From Maniola hyperantus (lineage: Eukaryota > Arthropoda > Insecta > Lepidoptera > Nymphalidae), in the NCBI RefSeq assembly GCF_902806685.2, contig NC_048545.1, positions 6,125,852 through 6,189,851 of the forward strand: a stretch of 64,000 nt of DNA, given 5' to 3'. The stretch's first letter is position 1. Each line of letters opens with the position of its first letter. The notes under the pieces were generated by a model that did no database searches, was not told where the DNA came from, and was given only the letters and a program-made list of their open reading frames with translations. Position numbers and translations under genes: made by a program. Shown here piece after piece: positions 1 to 10,513 of this stretch.

Positions 1-162
1 GTGTATTACAGCTATTAAAACTTGTTTATGGTATCACTTAAAATGTGATAGCAAAATATTATTGAATTTACGGATGTCCTACCTACTATAGTGGGGGCTT
101 ATAGCTATTTAAAAATTATTAAGTAGGTACACTACTAGGTGACAATTTTTGTACTTTTTAAA

Positions 163-300
163 CCCCGTGGGAGTTCTTTTATTTTCTGGAATAAAAATTA
201 GCCTATGTCCATCTCCGGATGCAAGGTATCGTTATACCAAATGTCGTCAAATTGACCATGAAAAGGTGACAGAAAGATCGACAGACAGAGACTTTATGAC
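163..300 (-). mobile_element. Helitron-like family B fragment
   Basis: GGGAGTTCTTTTATTTTCTGG, AGCCTATGTCC and a GACAGACAGAG tract are in the order seen, inverted, in the fuller copies at 31116-31308 and 58129-58367. Both ends are missing. Confidence 0.55.
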
Positions 301-838
301 AAAGATTTATAATATCATTGGTCCAAATTAAGCTAAGAAACCAAAGAAATCTTTTACAAGAAAGAAAATTGTTTTAATAGATAATCTGGTTTTATAAAAT
401 GCACGTGTATCTAGGTACATAAGAAAAGTCAAGCATAATGCGTAGGACTCAATAAGGTCACGATAGGTAGTGAGAAGAAAATTGCTCGGGAAAAATTTGC
501 ATTTTTATTAAAATTTCCACTCTTGGTCGCGGATAAAAACTATGTCTAAATACGTTCCTATACCTTAAGCTTTGTATATAGGTAAGTAGGTATACTTATT
601 TGCGACTCTGTGTTGGTGTCTTTGTGTAGGTAGGTATACCTATAGGTTTATGCTTGGTGTGGGAAAGTGTGCGGAAGGCGATAGTAGAGTTGGGATGTCG
701 CGTATCAAACAGTGTTATCGATAAAACTTACCTTACTTTTGCTTATTCTTTTATCGTATTCATATTGAATCATTACCTCACTAAGTTCTTAAGTAGATAT
801 CTATTACCTAAGTACCTACTTACTATAGATATCCATAC

Positions 839-1020
839 TCCATACTAATATTATACTTAAATGCGAAAGTGTGTCCGTCTGTCTGCGACCTTTTCACGGC
901 CTATTCTTTTAACCGTGTTTGTCGCAATGTGGTACATAAGTAGTTATGCTAGAAACAGACATTAGTTACTTTTTAGCCCGGAAAATCAAAAAAGTTCCCA
1001 TATAGGATAAAACCTTAAAA
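839..1020 (+). mobile_element. Helitron-like family B copy, 3' end lost
   Basis: It begins TCCATACTAATATTATA, followed by AAATGCGAAAGTGTG, a GTCTGTCTG tract, TTTTCACGG and CCCGGAAAATCAAA. This is the shared 5' half of family B. The terminal CTAG half is absent. Confidence 0.6.
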
Positions 1021-1328
1021 CCAAGACGAAAAAGTACAATTATATAAAAGTGAATTTTATAGGTCAATATGTATTTAATGTAGGTACCTACCGTAAGTAG
1101 AAGCAGTTAGTCATAATTCAAGAATTAGGTCGCTACGATATTCAAATTATAATAGGTAGGTACACCTACTTACTTACTCCTTATTGCAATTTGTAACCAC
1201 AAACTTGCTAGATCTTACCTTGACAGGTTTTTATGTTATCACAAAATGTAGTTTGCGCATATTTAGGTTATCAATGTCATATTATTATTGAATAAGATAA
1301 GTGTACGGGATTTCTGCTATTGCATTAG

Positions 1329-1508
1329 TATCATAACCATCATCATCAACCGCTCACTACAGAGCACGGGGTTTTTCACGGGAGGAGAAGGGTGTGGCCA
1401 TAGTCTACCATGCTGGCTAAGTCCTTTGACACCTATGAGTACCTACGTCATGGAGAATTCTTAGGCATACAGACTTCTCACGATGTTTTTCTTTACCGTT
1501 AAAGCAAT
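1329..1508 (-). mobile_element. tRNA-derived SINE, 3' part
   Basis: Read on the - strand, it has the body of the SINE at 24372-24676: AACATCGTGAGAA-like, GGAGAATTC, CATGGTAGACTATGGCC and AGAGCACGGG-type blocks. It ends in a (GATGAT) tail seen here as CATCATCATC. The tRNA head is missing. Confidence 0.6.
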
Positions 1509-2400
1509 AAAATTGATACCTACTTCATTGCTTAAAACGAAGATAGGTACATAGGTATAGGTGCATAACTCCAAAGAATTAGAAGTGCGTGCCCGGAATC
1601 GATACCTAGATGCCCTTCTTAATCCAACGTATTTACAACACTACTTCAATGTAGTACCTACTAGGCTATCAGCACTAGTAGGTATGTACTATGTAGTGTA
1701 CCTATCTAGCGACTTTATAAACTTACATTGGTATATCGATAAAATGATTTATACATGGACATCTCTACAGCTGGCAGACGATCGCTATACAAACGTTGAC
1801 CTATAGGTACAGTAGTTGACTTTAGGGTTGGGATCATAATAGGAATTTTCTCCGTCGAATATGCGCACTGTATCCGATACCCTTTTTCACTTGTATTGTT
1901 TTTATTTTCCAAACTTAATGAAAGAACTTGTCTCGCCCGTATTGCATTTTCAATATTTCCTTTACCGATAGATTGTATTATTTTTTGCTTTTGAGATAGG
2001 TATCTTGGGTATAAGTTTACCTAAGTAAATTATGAGAATGAGAAATATCAATAGGTAGGTGGTACCTCCATAATTTGATAAAGGCTTCTTTATGGTTTGA
2101 GTTACCTTCTGTAGGTAAGAATGTAGGTTAGGTTAATATGAAAAGAATATTTCACTCATCACTCTGAATTCTCTTGTGTTTTTGTACGATTAACAATTAA
2201 TGTAAAATTTTGTTAAAATACGATAAACTTACCTATATACCTATAGGTAGGTATGTATCAACTCTACCTTTAACAATTTCAGGTAGGTACGCCTCTCTTC
2301 GTAGGTAATTAGTATCCACTAGAGGTAGCCGCGAGTTAAGGCATCGCCATAACATGAGCCAAATTTTGCCGAGCCATACATTGTCGCGCTATAAGATTTT
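1509..2400. other. AT-rich noncoding DNA
   Basis: Tetramer tracts and unique sequence. The short frames here (for example 1561-1806) show no domain and are interrupted by the tetramer motif. Nothing further is seen. Confidence 0.55.
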
Positions 2401-2401
2401 T

Positions 2402-2768
2402 CAGGCCTGTTGAGACAGGTGCGGGGCGTTGCGCGGTGCGTTGGGCGTAGCGTGTAGCGTGGCGCGGCTTAGTGAAATTATGCTGATATACCTACTGTGA
2501 GAGCGTTCATGCAAAAGCATTGTCACGCGCATTTGGCTTAATATACCTATAGATTCGATCGCTGTAGAGCCACAGTAGAAGCGCCGCAGTTTCACCAGCT
2601 GCGTTCCCCGTAGCATGGCAGGGGAAAGCGCGAAGTGGAATGGTAGTAGGTAATGCAGAAATGTTCGCTGCCGCTGCAGGTATCGCTGCCGACGCCGCCA
2701 TCCACTTCTTCATAAACGGAGCAGACGCGCCGCGTAACGCCCTGTGTCTCCCTGAACGAGGCCTCAGT
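2402..2768. mobile_element. GC-rich element with imperfect terminal inverted repeats
   Basis: The left end (AGGCCTGTTGAGACAGG, then TGCGGGGCGTTGCGCGG) mirrors the right end (CGCGTAACGCCCTGTG, then CTCCCTGAACGAGGCCT). Related ends occur at about 16226 and 17488. The size of about 370 bases and lack of coding content suggest a nonautonomous DNA element. Open frames on both strands here are by-products of its GC content. Confidence 0.5.
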
Positions 2769-2829
2769 CCAAGCCAAGCGTACCCTATGATTACCTACAG
2801 TGGACATCCAAGCATACAATCTTATACAT

Positions 2830-3240
2830 TATAGTAGCTTCAGTTTTTCTCAAGTAAGGCTGCTCAAGCTTGCAAGTTTTGTAGAGCTCGTTGAAAAGAA
2901 ATAAATCATTTTCCTATCATCCACTTTTCGTAGTTTCCAACAGGAAAACATTTCAGAAAAGAGACATCATTAGCTCTAATGATACTGTTTTGATACTAAA
3001 TCAACTTCTTAAAGGCTTTGTTTTCCCCTCGTTGTGGTTGTTTTTTCAGGTTTAGATATAACTAAAGCTACTTGGAGGCGAGGGAATGAACTTTTGGTGT
3101 ACCTACCTATAATCTCTTATAGTTTTATGTGTGTGGAAAGGCCTATAGATACAAAAGTACCTGTTTTAACAAAAAAATAAACACTTATGAGATTAGGTAT
3201 AGTGTAGGTAGGTATTAGGTATCTACCTTCATCCGCGTGA
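2830..3240. other. noncoding, nothing recognised
   Basis: Unique AT-rich sequence with tetramer tracts near 3105-3225. No repeat family or gene was recognised. Confidence 0.5.
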
Positions 3241-3478
3241 TTTTTTTTTATTCATTAGGATAGGCAAACGACTGATCACAATCACACCTGATGGAAAGTG
3301 ATGATGCGGCCTAAGATGGGACGCGTTTACCTAGAAGATGCCTATTCACTCTTGTTTTAAAGATACGCGAGTTTTAATTGGTAGGAAACACACATACGTG
3401 GAAGAGTATTCCAAACCTTAGCCATGCGTATGAGGAATGATGACGCAAAACGTTTCGTGTGTGTCGATGGGATCCCTT
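3241..3478 (-). mobile_element. LINE 3' end (CR1/L2-like), degenerate
   Basis: Read on the - strand from 3458, it encodes TKRFASSFLIRMAKVWNTLP before decaying into stops. This is the C-terminal motif typical of CR1/L2-type reverse transcriptase proteins (compare KLWNSLP at 12482-12616). It ends at a T run on the + strand (3241-3249), which is the A tail of the insertion. It is 5' truncated, as usual for LINEs. Confidence 0.65.
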
Positions 3479-3497
3479 AAAAGAGCTCTTTAATTTT

Positions 3498-3545
3498 CCG
3501 GGATAAGTGATAGTCAGAAACCAACAAACAAACACACTTTCATTT
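3498..3545 (-). mobile_element. Helitron-like family B scrap
   Basis: CCGGGATAAGTGATAG followed by CAAACAAACACACTTTC resembles the inner and 5' terminal blocks of family B in inverse orientation, with the middle deleted. Confidence 0.4.
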
Positions 3546-3850
3546 AGGTATATATACCATCCTATGACAGATGATCCCGGGCAGCAGAATCAAAATTATG
3601 TAAAAATTGGCACTTATTAAGTAAGTAAAATACCTAATTAATTAGTAGGTAGGTATAGGTCAGAGCTCATATTGTTATCAGTGCAGAAAATCTGGGTCAC
3701 AAAAATTAAGATTTTCGTTTACTACCTATAAATGTCATAGCCAATCATAAATTTCAGAGAAAATCTTACCTACCTATTAAATCATTGTAAAATTATACAT
3801 ACCTACCTACGTATAGGTACGAACGTATCTGTTGTGGTATAAAGCTACAA

Positions 3851-4215
3851 GTACGCAGCGCACCGCAGCGCACCGCACCGCTGCGCCACACACCGCACCG
3901 CACTGCACCGCACCGCATCACAGCGCAACACACCGCAAGGCACCACACCGCACCATACTGCAACGAACCGCACCGCACCGCAACGTAACGCAACGCACCT
4001 CACTGCACCGCAACACACCACAGTGCACTGCACCGCACCGCAACGCACCGCACCGCTCCGCAGTACAGCGCACCACACCACACCGCAGCGCACCACACCA
4101 CAGCGCACCGCACCGCACCGTTCCGCAGCGCACTGACCCGCACCGCACTGAAGGGCACCGCACCGCCCCGCACTGCACCACACCCCGAACCGCACCACAC
4201 CCCGTACCGCACCAC
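3851..4215. repeat. CACCG/CAGCG minisatellite
   Basis: About 365 bases of imperfect 5-base units, mostly CACCG with CAGCG, CACAC and AACGC variants (register ...CGCACCGCACCG...). It creates long artificial frames on both strands, His/Thr/Arg-rich on + and Cys/Gly/Ala-rich on -. None of these is a gene. It is GC-rich and strand-asymmetric (C-rich on +). Confidence 0.95.
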
Positions 4216-4247
4216 AGCCCATGGGATGTGGTGTGCTGTGCTATATG

Positions 4248-4293
4248 TACGTTGCGTAATAGCACAGGTGCACATGTCCTATTACGCAACGTA
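4248..4293. repeat. perfect 15-bp inverted repeat with 16-base loop
   Basis: Arms TACGTTGCGTAATAG (4248-4262) and CTATTACGCAACGTA (4279-4293) are exact complements. The loop is CACAGGTGCACATGTC. The arm contains ATTACGCAA, a C/EBP-like half-palindrome. It directly follows the CACCG minisatellite. It could be a small cruciform or foldback remnant, or a paired bZIP site. Confidence 0.8.
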
Positions 4294-4299
4294 ACCCGT

Positions 4300-4960
4300 C
4301 TCCTCGTAAAACGATGCAAACGTTTGGATCACAAAAATACCTACTTGTCACCGATAGGTAGTACGTACCCGGTCCTTGAGGCCATATTTGCGTAACAAAC
4401 TCATCATGATTTTATGACATGTTTTACGAATGTTTTACGATCTCTTATCGAATCGAAAATTTTCTTCAGTATTAGGTATGTACAAATAACGTGTTATTTT
4501 AATCAAGTAGGTACCTAGAACATGAGACCTGAAAAACGAAAGGAAATGAAATAAAGGTAAATAATATATCTACCTATCTTATAGATATGATAGTTTACTA
4601 GGTATATAGGTAAACTAATAAACTCTTTGGACATCCGCATACCTTCCCTTTTACTCATGATAAAGCAAACACCGCTTTGAGAAGATAAAGAGGAGAAATC
4701 GACCGCAACTACATAAAGGTTTGCGGCGATAAAAATAGCGTGTTTATTTGCACGTCCTACATCAGTTTATTTCTTGTGGCAAACACGAAAGTTAAAGAGC
4801 GAAAAGGAATCTAACAACGAAAATGTTACGAATTATTTTCGAATACAAGACTTCATGCGTTTGTGATGTTTTTGAATGAAAAAAAATTGAACTTACATTC
4901 TCTCGTATCAGTAAATTCGGTTCCCTATCTTGAACATTTTTTTCTAAAAATGTGATTTGA
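4300..4960. other. noncoding, nothing recognised
   Basis: Tetramer tracts to about 4620, then unique sequence. The - strand frame at 4792-5007 has no recognisable domain. Confidence 0.5.
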
Positions 4961-4962
4961 TC

Positions 4963-4980
4963 AATTTGCATATGCAAATT
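4963..4980. promoter_or_regulatory. perfect 18-bp palindromic double octamer
   Basis: AATTTGCATATGCAAATT is a perfect palindrome formed of two overlapping POU octamers (ATTTGCAT and ATGCAAAT). Such an arrangement fits dimeric POU-factor binding. The immediate flanks (4790-5030) lack tetramer tracts and repeats, which is consistent with a functional island. Confidence 0.4.
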
Positions 4981-5029
4981 TTTCATGTTCATCAATGGTG
5001 AGACCAATAGCTGCCAAGCTTATTTAATT

Positions 5030-6800
5030 CGTTATGCCTATAGGTAAACGTGCAGGTGGCTTTTGTTACTTCAATTGGATGCTAAAAGCATTAAAACACT
5101 CAATACGTTAAGTTTATTTGTATTTTAATTTCGAACCATTGCCTCGTCGTTTGGTTCATGCGTTTAGTGTAGCGCCTTCTTTATTTTTTACAATTTACAC
5201 TCAGTTTACATTAGCTAATGTTGTTATATTTTTGTATCGAAAAAACATTTCAGCCGATGAAACCTATTGTTGATATGTAATAAGTAATTTGATTATTAAA
5301 GATAATAGCAAGATTCTACATTAAAATTCCTTTTATACCAAATCATACTAATGTACCGTATACCTACCTATACCTATTACTTTCCTGGCCCCTAGAAAAG
5401 TAGAAGTACCTAGGTACTTAGTAGCAAGATTTGGTAAGTTTTAATAATTTAAATGAGATTCGGTGATGATGATGATGGTGATGATTACTGACAAGATACC
5501 ACAAAAAACGCGGAAAAATTAAAAATTCCTGTATTTTCTAAATGTTTGCAATGTATTGCAAATAAAACATCTGACTGACACTAGAGGTCAACGAACGTTG
5601 CGTAGATAAGAGCCGCGGGATCAACACCACGTCGTCGGCGGTTCATTAACCCTGAGTTTTTCACGTTATTGCGGGTTTGAAAAATACTAAATCACTAAAA
5701 CTACCTAAGTGTTATTGTTGTCAGGACCATATTTTGTCCTTTTTGGTATTTACCTACCTATTTTGCAGTATTTGAACTTAACATTAGTTAATTGATTTCG
5801 TTTCTATTTATCTAATATTATGCAGGTATGTACCTATACTTAGTAGGTAGGTATCATACAAGTTACCTACCTACTAAGTACAAGATCTACCTACTCACCT
5901 ATGTTTCCTATTGTTCTTCAAAACCCGAAATATTTATGTTACAGAGTAATATATTCGTAACATCTCTAATGTAACGTTATAACTGATAATATTTAGTCGT
6001 TTGTTTTTATTAGACGAATAAAAGCAATTTGGGAGCTCATAAAGGAGCGTCGTATTGGATGCGAAATGTATGCTAATGATGCACATAATTGGCGAAACTT
6101 CCTTCCTCGACAAAAACATTCGATCATATAGATAGACGTTAAGCGTAGTTATCAACAGAGCTCATAAGAAATTCCAATAAAGAACTCCATGAAAAATTCA
6201 AAAGGTCCACGACTTCGGAGTCACGGGGACGAAAGTGAAAAAAAAACGAAAACAATAACGTGGATTTAATCAGTATTCAGAGTGCGACGCGTTTGTTTGT
6301 TCATTCCCAGTGTTTTTGGCAAGTTTAAAAATCGTCGATGTCTGCCGAAGTCAATGCAACGACATTGCAAGTCACGTTCAGAAATTTATATGGTATGTAA
6401 TTAATAAAATTACACAAGGAGTCGCCCTTCAGTCGGAGAAACACAGAGGTTATTTCTGTTTTATTAATACTTATAACAATCCTCTTGCTAGATATTGAAG
6501 CGGCAATAAATTTATTTCAATGGCAGCTCACACTGATACCTTCTCGTATGAAATAGTTCGATTGAAATGTGCTATTAGGAGTTGGTTACGATACATTGAT
6601 ATGGATTCGAACTATCTTTGAAAATGCTTGTAAAATATAAATCTTTGCAACCAACTTCAAAAGGTATTTTTTTAAAACAATAGGACCGAATCAATCATTT
6701 TGTAGCACATTAATGATAATTATTATGAAATTTTAAATCCATCGATTAAATAATCTCTAAATAAGTAGGTTGAGCATAGATACCTACCTACTTAATAACG
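5030..6800. other. noncoding, with a repeat-poor island at about 5990-6440
   Basis: A GATGATGATG-type microsatellite lies at 5464-5485, with tetramer tracts at 5350-5410 and 5820-5900. The island 5990-6440 is free of both and contains CATAAAGG and ATTAATAAAAT Hox-like words. No gene is seen. Confidence 0.4.
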
Positions 6801-6802
6801 AG

Positions 6803-6925
6803 TTTATCGTGAGGAAACCTGCATACCTGAGAGTTCTCCATAATGTTCTCAAAGGTGAGGTGGGGTCTGTCAATCCGCACTTGGCAAGTGTTGTGGACTG
6901 TCATAAACTCTTCTCACTGAAAAGA
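6803..6925 (+). mobile_element. tRNA-derived SINE, 3' body fragment
   Basis: It contains GTGAGGAAACCTGCATACC, GAGAGTTCTCCATAATG, CAATCCGCACTTGG and CTTCTCACTGA in the family order. Both the tRNA head and the GATGAT tail are missing. Confidence 0.65.
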
Positions 6926-6944
6926 GACCGATGTAGTAATATTA

Positions 6945-6995
6945 TGACCCCGGTACGTGACCCCGGTAGGTGACCCCGGCAGGTGACCCCGGTGA
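6945..6995 (+). repeat. 13-bp tandem repeat, four units
   Basis: TGACCCCGGTACG, TGACCCCGGTAGG, TGACCCCGGCAGG and TGACCCCGGTGA follow each other without gaps. It begins right after the truncated SINE body. Confidence 0.9.
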
Positions 6996-6999
6996 TTTG

Positions 7000-8330
7000 T
7001 TGCGATGACGATGAACGAGTTTATTACATAAGCAATGATAAAGTAGGAATAAAACATTTTTTCATATACCTTTCTAACCACAACTATCAAGTTGGTAACT
7101 ACCAACCTAGTTAAGTAGGTAGGTATCTATGCCAATTTCAATATTGGTTTCTCCCACTTTTTGGAGCAGACAATTTATTAAAATAATAACAAATTACAGA
7201 TAAGTAGTCATGGACTAAAAAATTGAAAATAACAATCGATTTTTGTAGGTTATGACTAAATTAATTTAAATGTACCTTGATAAATTGGTAGAACAGCGAA
7301 GATCAGTACTTTGTTCATAAAGTTTATATTAATAAATAATTTATCCAATAAAATCCGTATCGTCCTCTATTGATATATTAAGCTCATTACATTCAGAGCG
7401 AGTGGCAAGTCGGTCAAATACCTGCGCTTTAAATTGAATACAATGTGCTTGCCAGCAATTTGTTCGTCCAAAGTGAGTGCTTTATTAAAGCTAATAAAGT
7501 TCTGGACTAATTTAGTATTACTGATATTACTCTGTCTGCTAAAGAATTATGTCTCGGTTTGAACATATCTGAAGTCTAAAGCCCACAGATATTTATAAAA
7601 AAATTCTAAAAGAGCTTTTAAAGAGCTGGAGTAATTTTTTATATCTACCTACTTAACTGGTTTTAGTCTGTCTGCTAAATAATCACGTCTCAGTTTAAAC
7701 AAAACTAAAGCCTAGAGGTGTTTGTGAATATTTTTCTAAAGCATTCGAGCTTTTATCGGTAGGGTCAACATTCGTCATAGTCTTCGTATCAGCGATGGAT
7801 ATCAACTGCTGTATATTTTACCTAGATCAACCAACCTATTACTAAATTCTGATCATCAAGTTGTAGTTTTTTCTCAACTTACCTATACCTATCTGTACCA
7901 TAGTAGACACATAAAACAAAATATAGTTATTAGGTATACCTACCTATGCCAAGTACGTAGTAGGTATATATTATGTAGATATACCTACCTATATCTACAA
8001 ACGTTGCCCTTTCGAATGGCAAATGTAAATTTTGTTGCTCTGAAAATTCCTTTTATATTTGAAACTTCAATTACAGAGACGGTACAAGCAACAAAGAGAA
8101 TTCCGACGATCGCAGCAGTTTCTTATTGAGCGGAAAAAACAAACGTTCAAAAGGAACAGGGATACGACCAGAGCTAGGTTATTTACTTAGGTATTTCATA
8201 GTGTACCTATAGTAAGTATGTGCTTAGAATGTGTAGATATACCTGAAGTAGGTACTTACTACTGACGAACCTGTCATCTAGATATCTACTCGTATGTACT
8301 TAGGCTAATACCTAAATCATATCTAAGTAT
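7000..8330. other. noncoding, nothing recognised
   Basis: AT-rich unique sequence. Two related phrases (TCTGTCTGCTAAAGAATTA near 7533 and TCTGTCTGCTAAATAATCA near 7669) hint at an old local duplication of about 140 bases. Tetramer tracts lie at 7930-8000. Confidence 0.4.
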
Positions 8331-8455
8331 TAATACTTATGATAAATGCGGAAATGTGTTGTCTGTGTGCTTTTCACGGTCCATCTTTTTGAGTGTTTTT
8401 GATACGGAAAATCAAAGAATTCTCGCGGGATTCTAAAAAAAATACACATTTCATT
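8331..8455 (+). mobile_element. Helitron-like family B fragment
   Basis: ATAAATGCGGAAATGTG, CTTTTCACGGTCCATC, GGAAAATCAAAGAATTC and CGCGGGATT blocks are in family order with internal deletions. Confidence 0.55.
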
Positions 8456-9486
8456 TTAGGCATTAGGTATCTACCCTACCTATTTCAGTTGCTTAATATT
8501 CTCAACAACAAAAAGAACTTGAAAAATAAATTTTGTAATTGCATCACAATTCACAGCAAATTGATAGCGAACTAAACTTACCCAAAGTATCCAATGCTCT
8601 TATAAAAATTCCCTACTTAAATTTATTAAGAAAATGAAATGTGAATTAGACGGGAGATAAAAATGCAAATAGAATTATTCTAGCCCCATCTACTTACAGC
8701 ACGAAGGTCCTACTAAATATTCTGATCTCCACATCCTTTCAAGAACAAAGTTTTCAAAGTATTACATTTAAAAGTCAATGCAAAAGCTCATTCAATTACG
8801 GACAAAGTGTGTTTTGCCATAATTTTTCGTAAGCAGACGTCAAAATGACTCCCATGGACGTTGCATTATCAAGAATGTATTTTTTAAATGAAATCAGTTT
8901 CATGCTTAACCATAGTTTTTAGTCACCGTAAAATGCACAATTTCATAGATTTTTTAAATAAACAGCGAACGAGTAGGCGGATTACCTTATGACAAGGTGA
9001 TTATCCTCGCTTATTAACATAAAGCCTACTTATTCTCAATTACCAAAGAAAGCCAATGCGTTGCTAAATTTAAAATATATAAATTGCGAACAAAACTTTA
9101 ATTAATACTTAGAGTGCCTACCTAATAAAGATCAAGAAAAAATTCATTTTTCAAAATAATTTTCAAGCAGGTACTAGGTACCTAGGTACCTATCACTTTA
9201 GCAAACAGACCAGCTGTTTTAACTCTGCCATCAGCTGCTTTTTATAAAGAAGTATAAGTAAGTACTTAAAGCTAGTGGCACAAATTAAAAACTCTATTTT
9301 TTTTTCATTACAAAAAAATATGATAAAATGACATTTAAACATTGTATAGGTAGGTAGGTAAAACATGCGCGTTAGAAATCAAACCCCCTGCTTTAGATTC
9401 ATTAATGGATTGGTTTTACTAATCCTTAATCTAAGTTCTCCTAGCTAAGTTTTGTTGAGACTGACAAAACATCACATAAGTAGGTG
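8456..9486. other. noncoding, nothing recognised
   Basis: AT-rich unique DNA with short tetramer tracts (9170-9190, 9347-9360). No repeat family or gene was recognised. Confidence 0.5.
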
Positions 9487-9560
9487 TGAGTGACAGAGAC
9501 AACGATCTACGAAACCGCTATCTCTTTCTGAAGGTTGATGTACAATATTTGCTGCCTGGT
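9487..9560 (+). repeat. dispersed repeat, copy 1
   Basis: GTGACAGAGACAACGATCTAC, CCGCTATCTCTTTCT and AAGGTTGATGTACAATAT recur in diverged form at 56035-56110. Family unknown. Confidence 0.5.
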
Positions 9561-10251
9561 ACTGTAAGGGGCATATTTTGTTTGTATCGCCAGACGGGTA
9601 AAGATAATTATGAAGAGGTAGCTGATACAGAGTAGGTAAAGGCAAAGATAAATGCCTATACTTATGTAAGGCTTTACTTTATCTCGTGAGCTATAACAAA
9701 CAATGTTGCAGAAAGCATTTACGCATTTACAATTTAATATGCTAAATACCAAGTTATACCTATTTACCATAAACTCCAAGGTTTTGTAGTCTTTGAGACC
9801 TACACGAGAGAACGGAAACACGTTCTCTATTACAAAATATGCTATTATAAAATTAATAAGCAAATATTATTATATCGTTAAAATGCATTAAGCTGTGATT
9901 TCATATACCTACCTGTTATCAAAGTTATTAGTTTTATTTTTATAGTAACCCACATACCTACCTACCAAGTCAGGATTTAAAATTCGTAGCACAAGTCTTA
10001 CCTATTATGGTTACGTAGGTAGGACCTTCCTAGATCCTACGTCATACCTACGATAGTTGTACCTATTTCGTAGACTCCGGCACTCCAAACGTAACTTTTG
10101 AGTGCCGGAGTTATTACGAAAAATCAAAGCTAGAACTCGGTATTCAAATACCTATTTAGTTAATTTTATTACCTATTAAGGAAAGGTACCTATATGCGGA
10201 AACTCAACTTTTTAGTAAGTAGTTAGTTACATAGGTAGAAATACCTACCTA
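9561..10251. other. noncoding, nothing recognised
   Basis: Unique AT-rich DNA. The 118-codon - strand frame at 9507-9863 has no recognised domain and overlaps a dispersed repeat, so it is not called a gene. Tetramer tracts at 9905-10060. Confidence 0.45.
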
Positions 10252-10513
10252 CTAGCTGATGCCCGCGACTTCATCCGCGTGGATTGTACCTAGATCTAAG
10301 TTTTTAAAAATCTCGTAGGAACTCGATTTTCCAGGATAATATTAGGTAAGTAGGTAGCCTATGTCACTCTCCAGGTCTTGAACTAGGTATACCTATCTAC
10401 GCATGCAAATAAATCACGTCAATCAGTTTCCCCGTGATTAAAGGATAAACCAACAAACTAATAAACCAACAAACAAACACACTTTCGCATTTATATAATA
10501 ATATGTGTAGTGA
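10252..10513 (-). mobile_element. Helitron-like family B, near complete
   Basis: CTAG at 10252-10255 is the 3' end of an inverted element. It is followed by the terminal hairpin region (CCGCGACTTCATCCGCGTGG), a diverged middle, and the 5' half AACAAACACACTTTCGC ending at GA (TC on the - strand) at 10512-10513. The ends fit Helitron rules (TC...hairpin...CTAG inserted between A and T). Confidence 0.65.

Larger units (their letters stand above)
1..1325. other. AT-rich noncoding DNA with tetramer tracts
   Basis: No gene seen. Apart from two Helitron-like fragments listed separately, the stretch holds scattered TAGGTA/TACCTA tracts and unique AT-rich sequence. Confidence 0.6.

Noticed and set aside
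3832..4395. 187-codon + strand frame and several long - strand frames
   Set aside because: Produced by the CACCG minisatellite. The translations are monotonous His/Thr/Arg or Cys/Gly/Ala strings with no domain.
9507..9863. 118-codon - strand frame
   Set aside because: No recognised domain, AT-rich hydrophobic composition, overlaps a dispersed repeat and has no splice context.
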